Below, piece after piece: positions 25,327 to 33,373 of a DNA stretch of 43,296 nucleotides. The notes beneath the pieces were generated by a model. It was not told the DNA's origin, made no database searches, and saw nothing but the letters and a program-made list of their open reading frames with translations. Location of the stretch: the NCBI GenBank assembly GCA_934462945.1, contig CAKSJF010000009.1, positions 1 through 43,296 on the forward strand. Reading direction: 5' to 3'. Made by a program: the position numbers and the translations under genes. The stretch's first letter is position 1; each line of letters begins with the position of its first letter. The stretch comes from an uncultured Clostridia bacterium. GTDB taxonomy: Bacteria; Bacillota; Clostridia; UBA1381.

Positions 25327-26709
25327 TTACTGAATCGTTTTCAGCGCGCCCGGCACAATATAATCTTCTAATTTCTTGTCCGGATGTTCTGAGAACCACT
25401 GATCCATTCCCTCTTGGGTATATTTTGTAATCTCTGCCAAGGCATCCTTTGCCGGAACCTTTTCCGGCCAAATATCCTCGTTAAATACCTGAGTAAAGGA
25501 CTTCTTTCCGTCTGTGATGGAGCCTGGTGCTTTACATCTGTTCTGACTGGTTGCCACCAACGCCGCAAACTCTTTCCAGCCATGCGGTGAATTTTCATCT
25601 AAAACAACGTCCTCAACAATCTTGTTATCATAAGGAATTGCTTTTCCTTCCTCATACAGAGCCCTTAAAACCTCATCGCCGTGAATCCACTTGAACACCT
25701 CAAAGAGCTTTTCCGCGTCCTTGGTTTCAGCTGACTTCTTATTAATGCAGAGATATCCGTTATTGGTCATATCGGTCGGATAAACAACATTCTCATCCGC
25801 GGTCGGATAGGGTGCAACACCCCAGTCGCATTTTGCCGGGAACTGATCGTTGTAAACGCCGACATCATAAGACGCGCCAAGCTTCATGCCGACATTTCCC
25901 TCTGCGAACTGTGCGCGTCCAGGGTCGTTGTCGATACCCTCCGGGTCGGGATAGTAAGAGCCATCCGCTTTCATGCCCAGGTACATGTCGATAATCGGCT
26001 GATAACCGGTAAAATCAAAGCACCCTTTTTCCGGATTAAATTCTACGAAACCCTGGTTTGCAGAGCTTGCCACCTGAATATCGGTTAAAGCAAACCACTC
26101 GTTTTTCAAAGGCAGCATAATGCCGTATTCCTGATTCTCCGGATGAGTAAGAATTTTTGCGTACTCACGCATTTCATCGTAGGTTTTCGGCGGCTTTGCT
26201 TCGCCGTTCTCATCCACAATCCCGTACTTTTTAAACATATCCTTGTTATAAACCAGTCCGAATGTGGTTACATAGTAAGGCACTTTATAGGTTTTTCCCT
26301 GATAGGTATGAAGGTTTTCAACCACCTTGCCCTCATACTTTTTCAAAAACTCCTTGCCGCCCGGCATATCCTCAATTGCGATAATACGGCCTTTTTCTGC
26401 GTCCTCCGAAATAGAGTTGCTGAAAAGATCCGGTGCGGTGTCCGATTCGATTGCAAGCTTTAGCGACTCGCTGTCGCTCTGCACCTTATATTCAATCTGA
26501 ATACCCTTTTGCTTGCCCTCGCCTGCATTATACTCATTCACAAGCCGCTCCATAGTGCTCTTAGAATGAGAATCTCCGCTCCAAACCGTAAAGGTCCAGG
26601 TATCGGTCTTTTCGTCATAACCGTTCTGCTTTTTGCCGCAGGAGGTCATAAGCGGAAGTGCGCAGCCTGCTGCAAGAACTGCTGCAATGATTCTTGTTCT
26701 TGTTTTCAT
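25327..26709 (-). CDS. Sugar ABC transporter substrate-binding lipoprotein
   Basis: A 460-residue cluster B (MalE-like) binding protein. Lipoprotein signal MKTRTRIIAAVLAAGCALPLMTSC has Cys24 as the likely lipidated residue. The mature part starts GKKQNGYDEKTDTWTFTVWSGD, with typical features later: VPYYVTTFGLVYNKDMFKKYG, and a trailing DYIVPGALKTIQ. It captures an oligosaccharide for the two downstream permeases. I start at ATG 26709, with AGGAG 7 nt upstream; an in-frame TTG six bases earlier is too close to the RBS. Hairpins flank the gene on both sides, suggesting differential mRNA stability. The operon context suggests the ligand is the product of the GH-A enzymes encoded downstream. Confidence 0.94.
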   Translation of the reverse strand: MKTRTRIIAAVLAAGCALPLMTSCGKKQNGYDEKTDTWTFTVWSGDSHSKSTMERLVNEYNAGEGKQKGIQIEYKVQSDSESLKLAIESDTAPDLFSNSISEDAEKGRIIAIEDMPGGKEFLKKYEGKVVENLHTYQGKTYKVPYYVTTFGLVYNKDMFKKYGIVDENGEAKPPKTYDEMREYAKILTHPENQEYGIMLPLKNEWFALTDIQVASSANQGFVEFNPEKGCFDFTGYQPIIDMYLGMKADGSYYPDPEGIDNDPGRAQFAEGNVGMKLGASYDVGVYNDQFPAKCDWGVAPYPTADENVVYPTDMTNNGYLCINKKSAETKDAEKLFEVFKWIHGDEVLRALYEEGKAIPYDNKIVEDVVLDENSPHGWKEFAALVATSQNRCKAPGSITDGKKSFTQVFNEDIWPEKVPAKDALAEITKYTQEGMDQWFSEHPDKKLEDYIVPGALKTIQ

Positions 26710-26737
26710 GTTCAATCTCCTTTTTATGTATCTGTCA

Positions 26738-26759
26738 GGGAGCGGAAAAAGCCGCTCCC
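26738..26759 (-). other. Intercistronic hairpin before the binding-protein gene
   Basis: Perfect 8-bp stem GGGAGCGG (26738-26745) and CCGCTCCC (26752-26759) with a 6-nt loop, between the 960-residue protein gene and the binding protein gene. The minus strand shows no U-run, so read-through into the transporter genes is expected. It could be a processing or stabilising element, or a partial terminator. Confidence 0.6.
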
Positions 26760-26768
26760 CGCGTTTTA

Positions 26769-29651
26769 TTAAAATGCAAATGCTGCTCCGTCAAATAACG
26801 GTTTCATGCCCTGGTAGCCATTGCCCCAGCAGAAAATTCTTACTTTCTTTGTACCCTCCGGCATGTTCAGACGGAAGCTCTGCAGGCTGGTTTGATTTTC
26901 ACCTGCAAGCTCTAAGGCTTGTGTACCGAGCAGTTTGCCGTTTTCTGCATATCCTGCTGCCACAAAGCTTGCTCCATCCTCATAATACAACGTTCCAAGG
27001 GTTGCTGTCAAGCTGCCGTCAGCATTTTCCAGAAATTCACAGTTATCTGTAACCGAAAGGAATATACTTGCTGTATTATCCATATCCGATGCTGTAATCG
27101 CAATCGGAGCTTCGGTCAGGTCCACAGATGTTACGATTCCGTTTTCTACGCTCAGACAATATTCATCACCCGATGCCCAGTCTGCCTCACTTACATCAAA
27201 GCTGTCCAAATGTGCGATCAGCTTCAAATCGGAATCTAACCGAACCGTTCCTTTTTTCGGAATTGCCGCAATCTGAACCTCCGGAATGTCTGCTCCGCCT
27301 GCCGCAGCCAGCTTCACATACCGATAATCAGAAGCCACTCCTGCCTGAACCATTTTTGCATTTCCATCTGTGCCCGGAACAAGCTTGGTTAATTCGCTCC
27401 ATGCTTTTCCGTTCTTGGATGCATAAACGGTTATCTCACCGGTCATACCTTCTGCACTCAGCCGGCGAATCTGATAGGAATCGATCATGTCAATTACTTT
27501 TTCATTGCCAACCATATACTGCGGACGGTGATAGCCTGCGTCTACATAGATAATGTTTGCCGGCTCTGCGCTTGTATCTGCTGTAAAACCGGACTGAACA
27601 TTCTTTAAGCTGAAATCGTTGATGGTCATGTGTGCTTCACCCTTAATGGCAAAGCCATATACTGCATCACTGCAATGAAGAACCTTTGGGGATAGATCTA
27701 AATAATCTCCTTCCCAAACTTCTTCTGTTTCAGTGTCCTTCACACTCCAGCTGATTCTTCCGCCATTATATCGGATAACGCAGTCATAGACTCTGTTGTT
27801 GACATTCAGGAAACCGTCTTTCCATCCCATGACAGTATCTGCTTCGCCTTCATTAAATTTATAAAAACCAGTTCCGGCATCCCAGCCAAAGGTAAGTCTG
27901 TACCCGCTTTTTCCATCCTCAGAACACATGAATCTAAGACTTTGGCTGCATGTACCGATCCGGAGTGAGAATTTCATTTCGATATCGTCTCCGATTCCGG
28001 CATACATCTCCGGATTCAGATAAACAGCGCTGTTATAGCCGTCGCCCCATGCGCCGGCGTTTGCAAAGCGCAGACCCTTATCATTTCCGTCAATTGTTTC
28101 GATAATTGTGCCGCTCCCGTTGTCCTGACCGCACTCGTTTTCTTTTTCAGACATTTTCCAGGCGCCGTTTGTACAGCTGCTGCCCGGACCTGTGATCCAT
28201 TGACCGACCTCATAATCGTCAAAGGAATCAACATAGCCTTTGAAATCAACCGACCGCTTAAAGCTGAAATTATCAAATCTGGTTGTTCCGTCATTTGCCC
28301 GGAACAGCTGATACCCGGCATTGCCGCCGCGGTTTGCAAACATCGCAGCGTCCTTCACCGAGCCGCTTTCCTTGACTCCTGTTTCAAGATCGGTCATGCT
28401 GTAGTAAATTTTGTTTCCGATATTTGCCAGGGAAATTTCACATTTTCCATAAGTATTTTCACTGATAAAGCCCCAGTCAGAAACAGCCTCTCCGTTGACA
28501 ACCTTTTCTAAAATCAGATTACTGTCAGTGCTGCCATAAAGTGCGTAATAGCTCTTTTCATCACCAGAAACCATAAACCGGATACCGCTGTCATTCTCCG
28601 GCAGACTTGTCTGCTCCATGGTAACCTTCATTTCAACATTGTTACCGCAGCTGGCATACATTTCCGGATTCAGATTTAAAGCAGCATAAGTTCCGCCGCC
28701 GTAGCCTACAAGCTCCAAAGCTTTATTTCCGTCTGCCGCTGCAATTCTGCTTTTTGCATAATTGTTATTCCAACCGGAACCGGCTGATTCTTTAGACATT
28801 GTGAAAAGTCCGTTTGTGACGCTTGTTCCTTTTCCCATTTCTTCTTTTTCATCATAACCTGAAAAATCATCTGAAATATCGGAAAATTCATATCCCTCAA
28901 GCTTGACATTGTCAAAATAGGTCGGTCCGTTATCGATTTGTGCAAGCTGATATCCTGCTTCACTGCCCCGATAGGCAAACATTTCGTTATCTTCGATATA
29001 TCCCTCATCACCCTTTGATTTGTCACGGCTCCAAATGGAATAATAAATGCGGTTTCCGACATTGGAAATGGATACATCATACCATGTTGTCCATCCCCAG
29101 CCCCAGAAAAGGTGATTTTCTATCACTCTTTCTCCGTTTACAACCTTAATAAAATCTACAAACTGACCGTTTGTTCCGGTTTCTACCGCATAATAGCTTT
29201 TTTCGTCTGCGGACACCATAAAACGAATACTTGCTTTTTGCTCCCAGTTTTTTGTTGAAAAGGATGCGGAAAACTTAGCATTGCTTCCAATCCCTTTGTA
29301 TTTCTCCGGATTCAGATTTAAAGCTGTTTGAAAGCCATTACCGTATCCATACAGATTTAATACCTTGTTGCCGCTTTCGTCCGTCTTTGTGTCTACCAAA
29401 ACCTGGCTTCCGCTATACTTGATGCCATTGCCGTCTGCCCACGAAGAACCGGAATGGACAGAAGAAACCGTCCAGTCTCCGTTTGTGGCAGTTGACCCGA
29501 TTCCTCTGATGAGTTCTGTTGTCGTGCGGCTTTCAAAATCCTCCTCATAAGCCGTCACAGGTGTGGACGCTGCAAGCGCCTGCGGAAGCGTACTTCCGAG
29601 CATTGTCGCTGCCGACAGAATTGCCAGAAGCTTCTTTGTCATTTTTTTCAT
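26769..29651 (-). CDS. Exported protein with three tandem sandwich modules
   Basis: A 960-residue exported protein (signal peptide cleaved near Ala27/28). Three homologous modules of about 210 residues follow, at 36-252, 258-466 and 472-686. Each has a NG-WxxS start, a LNPEMYxxxG strand and an RFMxSxDxKSxY signature (143-154, 358-369, 573-584). After them come a discoidin-like segment (about 690-790) and a C-terminal beta domain (about 835-960) ending in RIFCWGNGYQGMKPLF, similar to the tail of the 1436-residue hydrolase. The modules look like concanavalin-like carbohydrate-binding domains; no catalytic residues are evident. No SLH or sortase motif is present. RBS GGAGG lies upstream of ATG 29651, with its own promoter. 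It is probably a secreted glycan-binding protein. Confidence 0.75.
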   Translation of the reverse strand: MKKMTKKLLAILSAATMLGSTLPQALAASTPVTAYEEDFESRTTTELIRGIGSTATNGDWTVSSVHSGSSWADGNGIKYSGSQVLVDTKTDESGNKVLNLYGYGNGFQTALNLNPEKYKGIGSNAKFSASFSTKNWEQKASIRFMVSADEKSYYAVETGTNGQFVDFIKVVNGERVIENHLFWGWGWTTWYDVSISNVGNRIYYSIWSRDKSKGDEGYIEDNEMFAYRGSEAGYQLAQIDNGPTYFDNVKLEGYEFSDISDDFSGYDEKEEMGKGTSVTNGLFTMSKESAGSGWNNNYAKSRIAAADGNKALELVGYGGGTYAALNLNPEMYASCGNNVEMKVTMEQTSLPENDSGIRFMVSGDEKSYYALYGSTDSNLILEKVVNGEAVSDWGFISENTYGKCEISLANIGNKIYYSMTDLETGVKESGSVKDAAMFANRGGNAGYQLFRANDGTTRFDNFSFKRSVDFKGYVDSFDDYEVGQWITGPGSSCTNGAWKMSEKENECGQDNGSGTIIETIDGNDKGLRFANAGAWGDGYNSAVYLNPEMYAGIGDDIEMKFSLRIGTCSQSLRFMCSEDGKSGYRLTFGWDAGTGFYKFNEGEADTVMGWKDGFLNVNNRVYDCVIRYNGGRISWSVKDTETEEVWEGDYLDLSPKVLHCSDAVYGFAIKGEAHMTINDFSLKNVQSGFTADTSAEPANIIYVDAGYHRPQYMVGNEKVIDMIDSYQIRRLSAEGMTGEITVYASKNGKAWSELTKLVPGTDGNAKMVQAGVASDYRYVKLAAAGGADIPEVQIAAIPKKGTVRLDSDLKLIAHLDSFDVSEADWASGDEYCLSVENGIVTSVDLTEAPIAITASDMDNTASIFLSVTDNCEFLENADGSLTATLGTLYYEDGASFVAAGYAENGKLLGTQALELAGENQTSLQSFRLNMPEGTKKVRIFCWGNGYQGMKPLFDGAAFAF

Positions 29652-29704
29652 TTTTTAAAACCCTCCTAACTATTTTTTTGATGTCTGTCTGACTTGCTAT
29701 TTCT

Positions 29705-29749
29705 ATTGTATCGCAAATTTATACATCTGTCGATATGATATTTTATCAT
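29705..29749 (-). promoter_or_regulatory. Promoter of the surface-glycan operon with upstream 15-bp palindrome
   Basis: Minus strand: TCGACA (29733-29728), 17 nt, TACAAT (29710-29705). One base upstream of the -35 lies the perfect palindrome ATGATA-AAA-TATCAT (29749-29735). The position immediately above the -35 is typical of activators contacting RNA polymerase. An almost identical palindrome holds the same place at 31256-31270. The palindrome also contains TGATAAAAT, which could itself act as an extended -10, but no -35 fits it. Confidence 0.65.
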
Positions 29750-29759
29750 TTTTTTGTGA

Positions 29760-31196
29760 CTATCCAACAAAAACAATCGGAATCATCATCGGCTGCACCA
29801 TGCACGGACTGGTAACCTCCATATAAACCCGGTTGATTGCCTGAAGCTGATCTCCGACAATGATATCAAATTCAATCGGAAAGCCTTCCTTCGGCTGATT
29901 CCAGAACGGCTCTAAATACAGGCTTTTCCGGTATCCGCTTGGTCCCCCGCCATCCGGCAGCAGCAAGCGAAGCTTTACTCTCTTTGCGTCCTCCCAGATA
30001 TCCTCAAAGGTCAGCTTTAAATGCCGGATGTCTCCTGCAACTACCTTTGGCGTCTCACGGTATTCCACACGCACCTTTAACTGTGCAGCATTTAAAATTT
30101 CATAAGAATATCCGCTGTGCAGCCAGAGAATCTCATCAGCAGATTTTTCCGAAAATTCTTTCAGATCAGCCGTTTCGTTCTCCCCGTCATAAAATTCAAA
30201 CGGAATCTTATGATACTCCATCATCTGCGGCACAAGCTTTAAAACGCGGTCGGTCAGTTCAGTGCAGGTTTTCGGCATGAACATCTGATACTGCCCGTTA
30301 ATTGCAATGCTTAAAATCCGGTCGCCGATATAGGCTTTCCAGTCCTCTGGGATTCCGGCTGTTCCGCCGATAATTCCTAAAATTGCGCCAACCGTCGCGC
30401 CGGTGCAGTCGGTATCGTCTCCGCAGTTGATGGCATAAAGACAGGACTTTTTAAAATCCCCCTCACCATATAATAATCCGATCACTGCAAAGCCGACATT
30501 GGCAGGCGCCTGGAACCATCCGATATCCTTGCTCTGCTCCACAAGTTCATTCCGGACATCAATATAATCTTTCCCATTCTTCCAGCCATCCAGAACCAGA
30601 TTGACTGCTTTTGCCATTCTGCTCTCTGCCGGAATCTTACGAAGCGCCAGCCGGATAAGCGTTTCAATATCACTTTCAAAATATGCCGCACTCTCAAGCG
30701 CTGCTGTAAACATTTCCGCATAAGTCCCATCGCTGATTCCATGGTCAACCATTGCATCCATTGCCGCATATTTCATAGCAATGTCCGGGCATCCAGGTGC
30801 AACCGACGCCCAGATTTCCGATCGAATCCATGCGCCGTTTGAATTTTTCCAATGCTCGTTGTCCAATTCCCCGGACATCGGCGGTAAAATCCCCTGTTTC
30901 AGATTCTCCTTTGCAAGACCGTATTCGTTCCAGTGCGGCGAAATCCAGTCGATCCAGTATTCTGCTAAAAGATTTTGCGACATTGCCGCAACCCCTTGTT
31001 TCTCCAGTGCAAAAAGCCACACCAGCTGCAAGTCCAAATCATCATTCGGCAGCGGTGTTCCCGGCTCTGTGGTAAAGCCGGTCACATTCAGAATTTCTTT
31101 TTTGGACTCATAAGGTCCGCCCAGCGTGCCGCCGATATTCTTTCCCAGCCAGCATGCATAAACCTTGTCCCAGTACCATTGTTTGTTTAATCTCAT
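29760..31196 (-). CDS. ADP-ribosylglycohydrolase-superfamily protein in a carbohydrate locus
   Basis: A 478-residue cytoplasmic protein. Residues about 1-330 form the all-helical DraG/ARH fold: ACWLGKNIGGTLGGP (14-28), a first metal motif NDDLDLQ (51-57) in place of the usual TDDT, and a second motif GDDTDCTGATVGAILG (259-274) close to the family GGDTD. A beta-rich extension of about 140 residues follows. Classical members remove ADP-ribose from proteins or nucleic acids. The altered first motif, the extra domain and the neighbourhood suggest that it acts on a sugar-derived substrate, which is inference. It has its own promoter carrying the same palindrome as the operon downstream and a strong AGGAGGG ribosome site. 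It ends in TAG. Confidence 0.82.
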   Translation of the reverse strand: MRLNKQWYWDKVYACWLGKNIGGTLGGPYESKKEILNVTGFTTEPGTPLPNDDLDLQLVWLFALEKQGVAAMSQNLLAEYWIDWISPHWNEYGLAKENLKQGILPPMSGELDNEHWKNSNGAWIRSEIWASVAPGCPDIAMKYAAMDAMVDHGISDGTYAEMFTAALESAAYFESDIETLIRLALRKIPAESRMAKAVNLVLDGWKNGKDYIDVRNELVEQSKDIGWFQAPANVGFAVIGLLYGEGDFKKSCLYAINCGDDTDCTGATVGAILGIIGGTAGIPEDWKAYIGDRILSIAINGQYQMFMPKTCTELTDRVLKLVPQMMEYHKIPFEFYDGENETADLKEFSEKSADEILWLHSGYSYEILNAAQLKVRVEYRETPKVVAGDIRHLKLTFEDIWEDAKRVKLRLLLPDGGGPSGYRKSLYLEPFWNQPKEGFPIEFDIIVGDQLQAINRVYMEVTSPCMVQPMMIPIVFVG

Positions 31197-31225
31197 AAAT
31201 TGCCCTCCTGATTATGTTTTCTTTT

Positions 31226-31270
31226 ATTCTATCATTCCTGTATTGTGTTTACAAGATGACATTTTATCAT
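31226..31270 (-). promoter_or_regulatory. Promoter of the ADP-ribosylglycohydrolase-like gene with twin palindrome
   Basis: Minus strand: TTGTAA (31254-31249), 17 nt, TAGAAT (31231-31226) with extended TGA. One base upstream of the -35 lies ATGATA-AAA-TGTCAT (31270-31256), 14 of 15 positions identical to the palindrome at 29735-29749. A further inverted repeat TGTAAA-N9-TTTACA lies at 31280-31300 and could be an additional site. Confidence 0.62.
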
Positions 31271-31361
31271 TCTTTTATATGTAAAGTCTTTTTATTTACA
31301 CTACGTTTTAGAAAGGCAACGGAGATAAGTCAATGTGAAGAATAATGTTTTACAGCGCAAC

Positions 31362-31400
31362 AAAAAAAGCACATACGAAAGTTCTGCTTTCATATGTGCT
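31362..31400 (-). terminator. Intrinsic terminator of typA
   Basis: Stem AGCACATACGAAAG (31368-31381) and CTTTCATATGTGCT (31387-31400), 14 bp with one G-U pair and a 5-nt loop, followed on the minus strand by seven Us (31368-31362). It lies 21 nt after the typA stop and separates housekeeping genes from the surface-glycan locus. Confidence 0.88.
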
Positions 31401-31421
31401 TTTCTATAAATTAAACAGGGA

Positions 31422-33245
31422 TTATTTTCCGTTTCTTGCTTTTGCTCTTAAGTCTGTTTGCAAAATGCGTTTGCGGATTCTCAGATGCTTTGGTGTAACC
31501 TCTAAAAGTTCATCATCCGCTAAAAATTCCAGGCACTGTTCCAGGCTCATATCCTTTGCCGGAACAAGCTTTAAGGCATCATCCGAGCCGGACGCACGGG
31601 TATTGGTTGCGTGCTTTTTCTTGCAGACATTCACAGTGATGTCCTCCTGGCGCGCATTCTCACCAACGACCATTCCCTCATACACCTTGACGCCTGCACC
31701 GATAAAGAGCGTTCCGCGTTCCTGTGCATTATAAAGACCGTAAGTGATACTCTCTCCGGTTTCCCAGGCAACCAGCGATCCTCTGGTTCTGCTGTTGAAA
31801 TCGCCCTTATACGGTTCGTAATCCTCTAAAATACTGTTTAAAATTCCGGTTCCCTTTGTAGCGGTTAAAAGTTCGCTCCGATAACCGATCAGTCCCCGGG
31901 ACGGAATCAAAAATTCCAGTCTGGTATAATTCTGCGCGGTCGGCATCATATTGACCAGTTCGCCCATTCTCTGAATCACACCATCCATCACCGTTCCGGT
32001 AAATTCCTCCGGCACGTCTACCGTCAGCCGTTCAATCGGTTCGCATTTCTGACCGTCGATCATTTTATAGATTACAACCGGGTTTGATACCTGAAATTCG
32101 TATCCCTCACGGCGCATATTTTCAATCAAAACGGACAGGTGCAGCTCACCGCGTCCGGAAACGACAAATGCCTCTGTTGTGTCTGTTTCGCTCACGCGCA
32201 GACTGATATTGGAATCCAGCTCCCGGAAAAGACGTTCTCTTAAATGGCGCGAGGTAACATACTTTCCCTCTCTGCCGGCAAACGGACTGTCGTTAACGCT
32301 AAAAGTCATAGACAGCACCGGATCGTCAATCTTGACAAAGGGCAGCGCCTCTGGCTGATCGACACAGCAGATCGTCTCGCCGATATTAATATCTGCAATG
32401 CCGGAAATTGCAACTACATCTCCTGCGCCTACCGCTTCTGCCGGCGCTTTATTGAGTCCCTCAAAGGTATAAAGCTTGGTTGCCTTTGCACGCGTAACCG
32501 AACCGTCCTCCCGGCAGACTGCAATCGGCATATTGACCTGAATCGATCCGCGTTCAATCTTACCCACTGCAATTCTTCCGGTATAATCATCATAGTCAAT
32601 GTTAGAAACTAACATCTGGAACGGTGCGTCATCCTCGCACTGCGGACAGGGGATCTCGTTGATAATCAGCTCAAAAAGCTCCTTTAAGTCCTTGTTCGGC
32701 TGCTCCGGATTATATTCAGCCGTTGCCCAGCCGTCTCTGCCGGATGCATAGATCACCGGAGTGTCTAACTGCTCCTCGGTTGCACCCAGATCAATAAACA
32801 GCTCCAACACCTCATCCACAACCTCATACGGACGTGCATTCGGTCTGTCTACCTTATTCACCACGATAATCGGCTTTAAATTCAGCGCCAATGCCTTGGA
32901 AAGAACAAAACGCGTCTGCGGCATACATCCCTCAAATGCGTCCACCAAAAGCAGAACACCGTCCACCATTTCCAGTCCGCGTTCTACCTCGCCGCCGAAA
33001 TCGGCATGTCCCGGGGTATCGATAATATTAATTTTGATATCCTTATAATATAAGGATGTGTTTTTCGCTAAAATGGTGATTCCGCGCTCACGCTCTAAGT
33101 CGTTAGAGTCCATCACGCGTTCCTCCACCTGCTCATTCTCACGAAATGTTCCGCTTTGTTTGAGCATTGCGTCAACCAGGGTCGTTTTTCCGTGGTCAAC
33201 GTGTGCAATAATGGCTATATTTCTGATTTTTTCTCTTTCAGTCAT
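31422..33245 (-). CDS. typA: Ribosome-associated GTPase TypA/BipA
   Basis: A 607-residue translational GTPase of full length. G1 is AHVDHGKTT (14-22); the switch II motif DTPGHADF and G4 NKVDR follow. EF-G-like domains II, III and V and the TypA-specific C-terminal domain (PSRGLIGYRSELLTATKGTG...) are present. It binds the 70S ribosome and assists 50S assembly and stress adaptation, especially at low temperature. Monocistronic: its own extended -10 promoter (33279-33307) and terminator (31362-31400). The RBS is weak (AGAAG close to ATG 33245). Confidence 0.97.
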   Translation of the reverse strand: MTEREKIRNIAIIAHVDHGKTTLVDAMLKQSGTFRENEQVEERVMDSNDLERERGITILAKNTSLYYKDIKINIIDTPGHADFGGEVERGLEMVDGVLLLVDAFEGCMPQTRFVLSKALALNLKPIIVVNKVDRPNARPYEVVDEVLELFIDLGATEEQLDTPVIYASGRDGWATAEYNPEQPNKDLKELFELIINEIPCPQCEDDAPFQMLVSNIDYDDYTGRIAVGKIERGSIQVNMPIAVCREDGSVTRAKATKLYTFEGLNKAPAEAVGAGDVVAISGIADINIGETICCVDQPEALPFVKIDDPVLSMTFSVNDSPFAGREGKYVTSRHLRERLFRELDSNISLRVSETDTTEAFVVSGRGELHLSVLIENMRREGYEFQVSNPVVIYKMIDGQKCEPIERLTVDVPEEFTGTVMDGVIQRMGELVNMMPTAQNYTRLEFLIPSRGLIGYRSELLTATKGTGILNSILEDYEPYKGDFNSRTRGSLVAWETGESITYGLYNAQERGTLFIGAGVKVYEGMVVGENARQEDITVNVCKKKHATNTRASGSDDALKLVPAKDMSLEQCLEFLADDELLEVTPKHLRIRKRILQTDLRAKARNGK

Positions 33246-33278
33246 CTTCTCATCTCTTTCTTAAAGTCTCACCTTATT

Positions 33279-33307
33279 AGTTTACCACAAAATGACCTTT
33301 TTTTCAA
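33279..33307 (-). promoter_or_regulatory. typA promoter
   Basis: Minus strand TTGAAA (33307-33302), 17 nt, TAAACT (33284-33279), with extended TGG before the -10; leader of about 28 nt. Confidence 0.72.
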
Positions 33308-33315
33308 GAAAATTT

Positions 33316-33358
33316 GCAAAAAAACAGGATTTTGCATGTTTTTTACCTGCTTTTTTGC
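33316..33358. terminator. Stem-loop terminator downstream of dusB
   Basis: GCAAAAAAACAGG (33316-33328) pairs with CCTGCTTTTTTGC (33346-33358), 13 bp with one G-U pair and a 17-nt loop, just after the dusB stop and just above the typA promoter. AT-rich stem and only a short U-run (AAATTTTC) on the minus strand, so efficiency is uncertain. Confidence 0.6.
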
Positions 33359-33373
33359 ACTGAATCCAGCGTT

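Noticed and set aside
9249..29762. Global TAG reassignment, for example to a sense codon
   Set aside because: TAG terminates several genes at expected family ends, with the next ribosome site overlapping (18554, 24315), so it is read as stop here.
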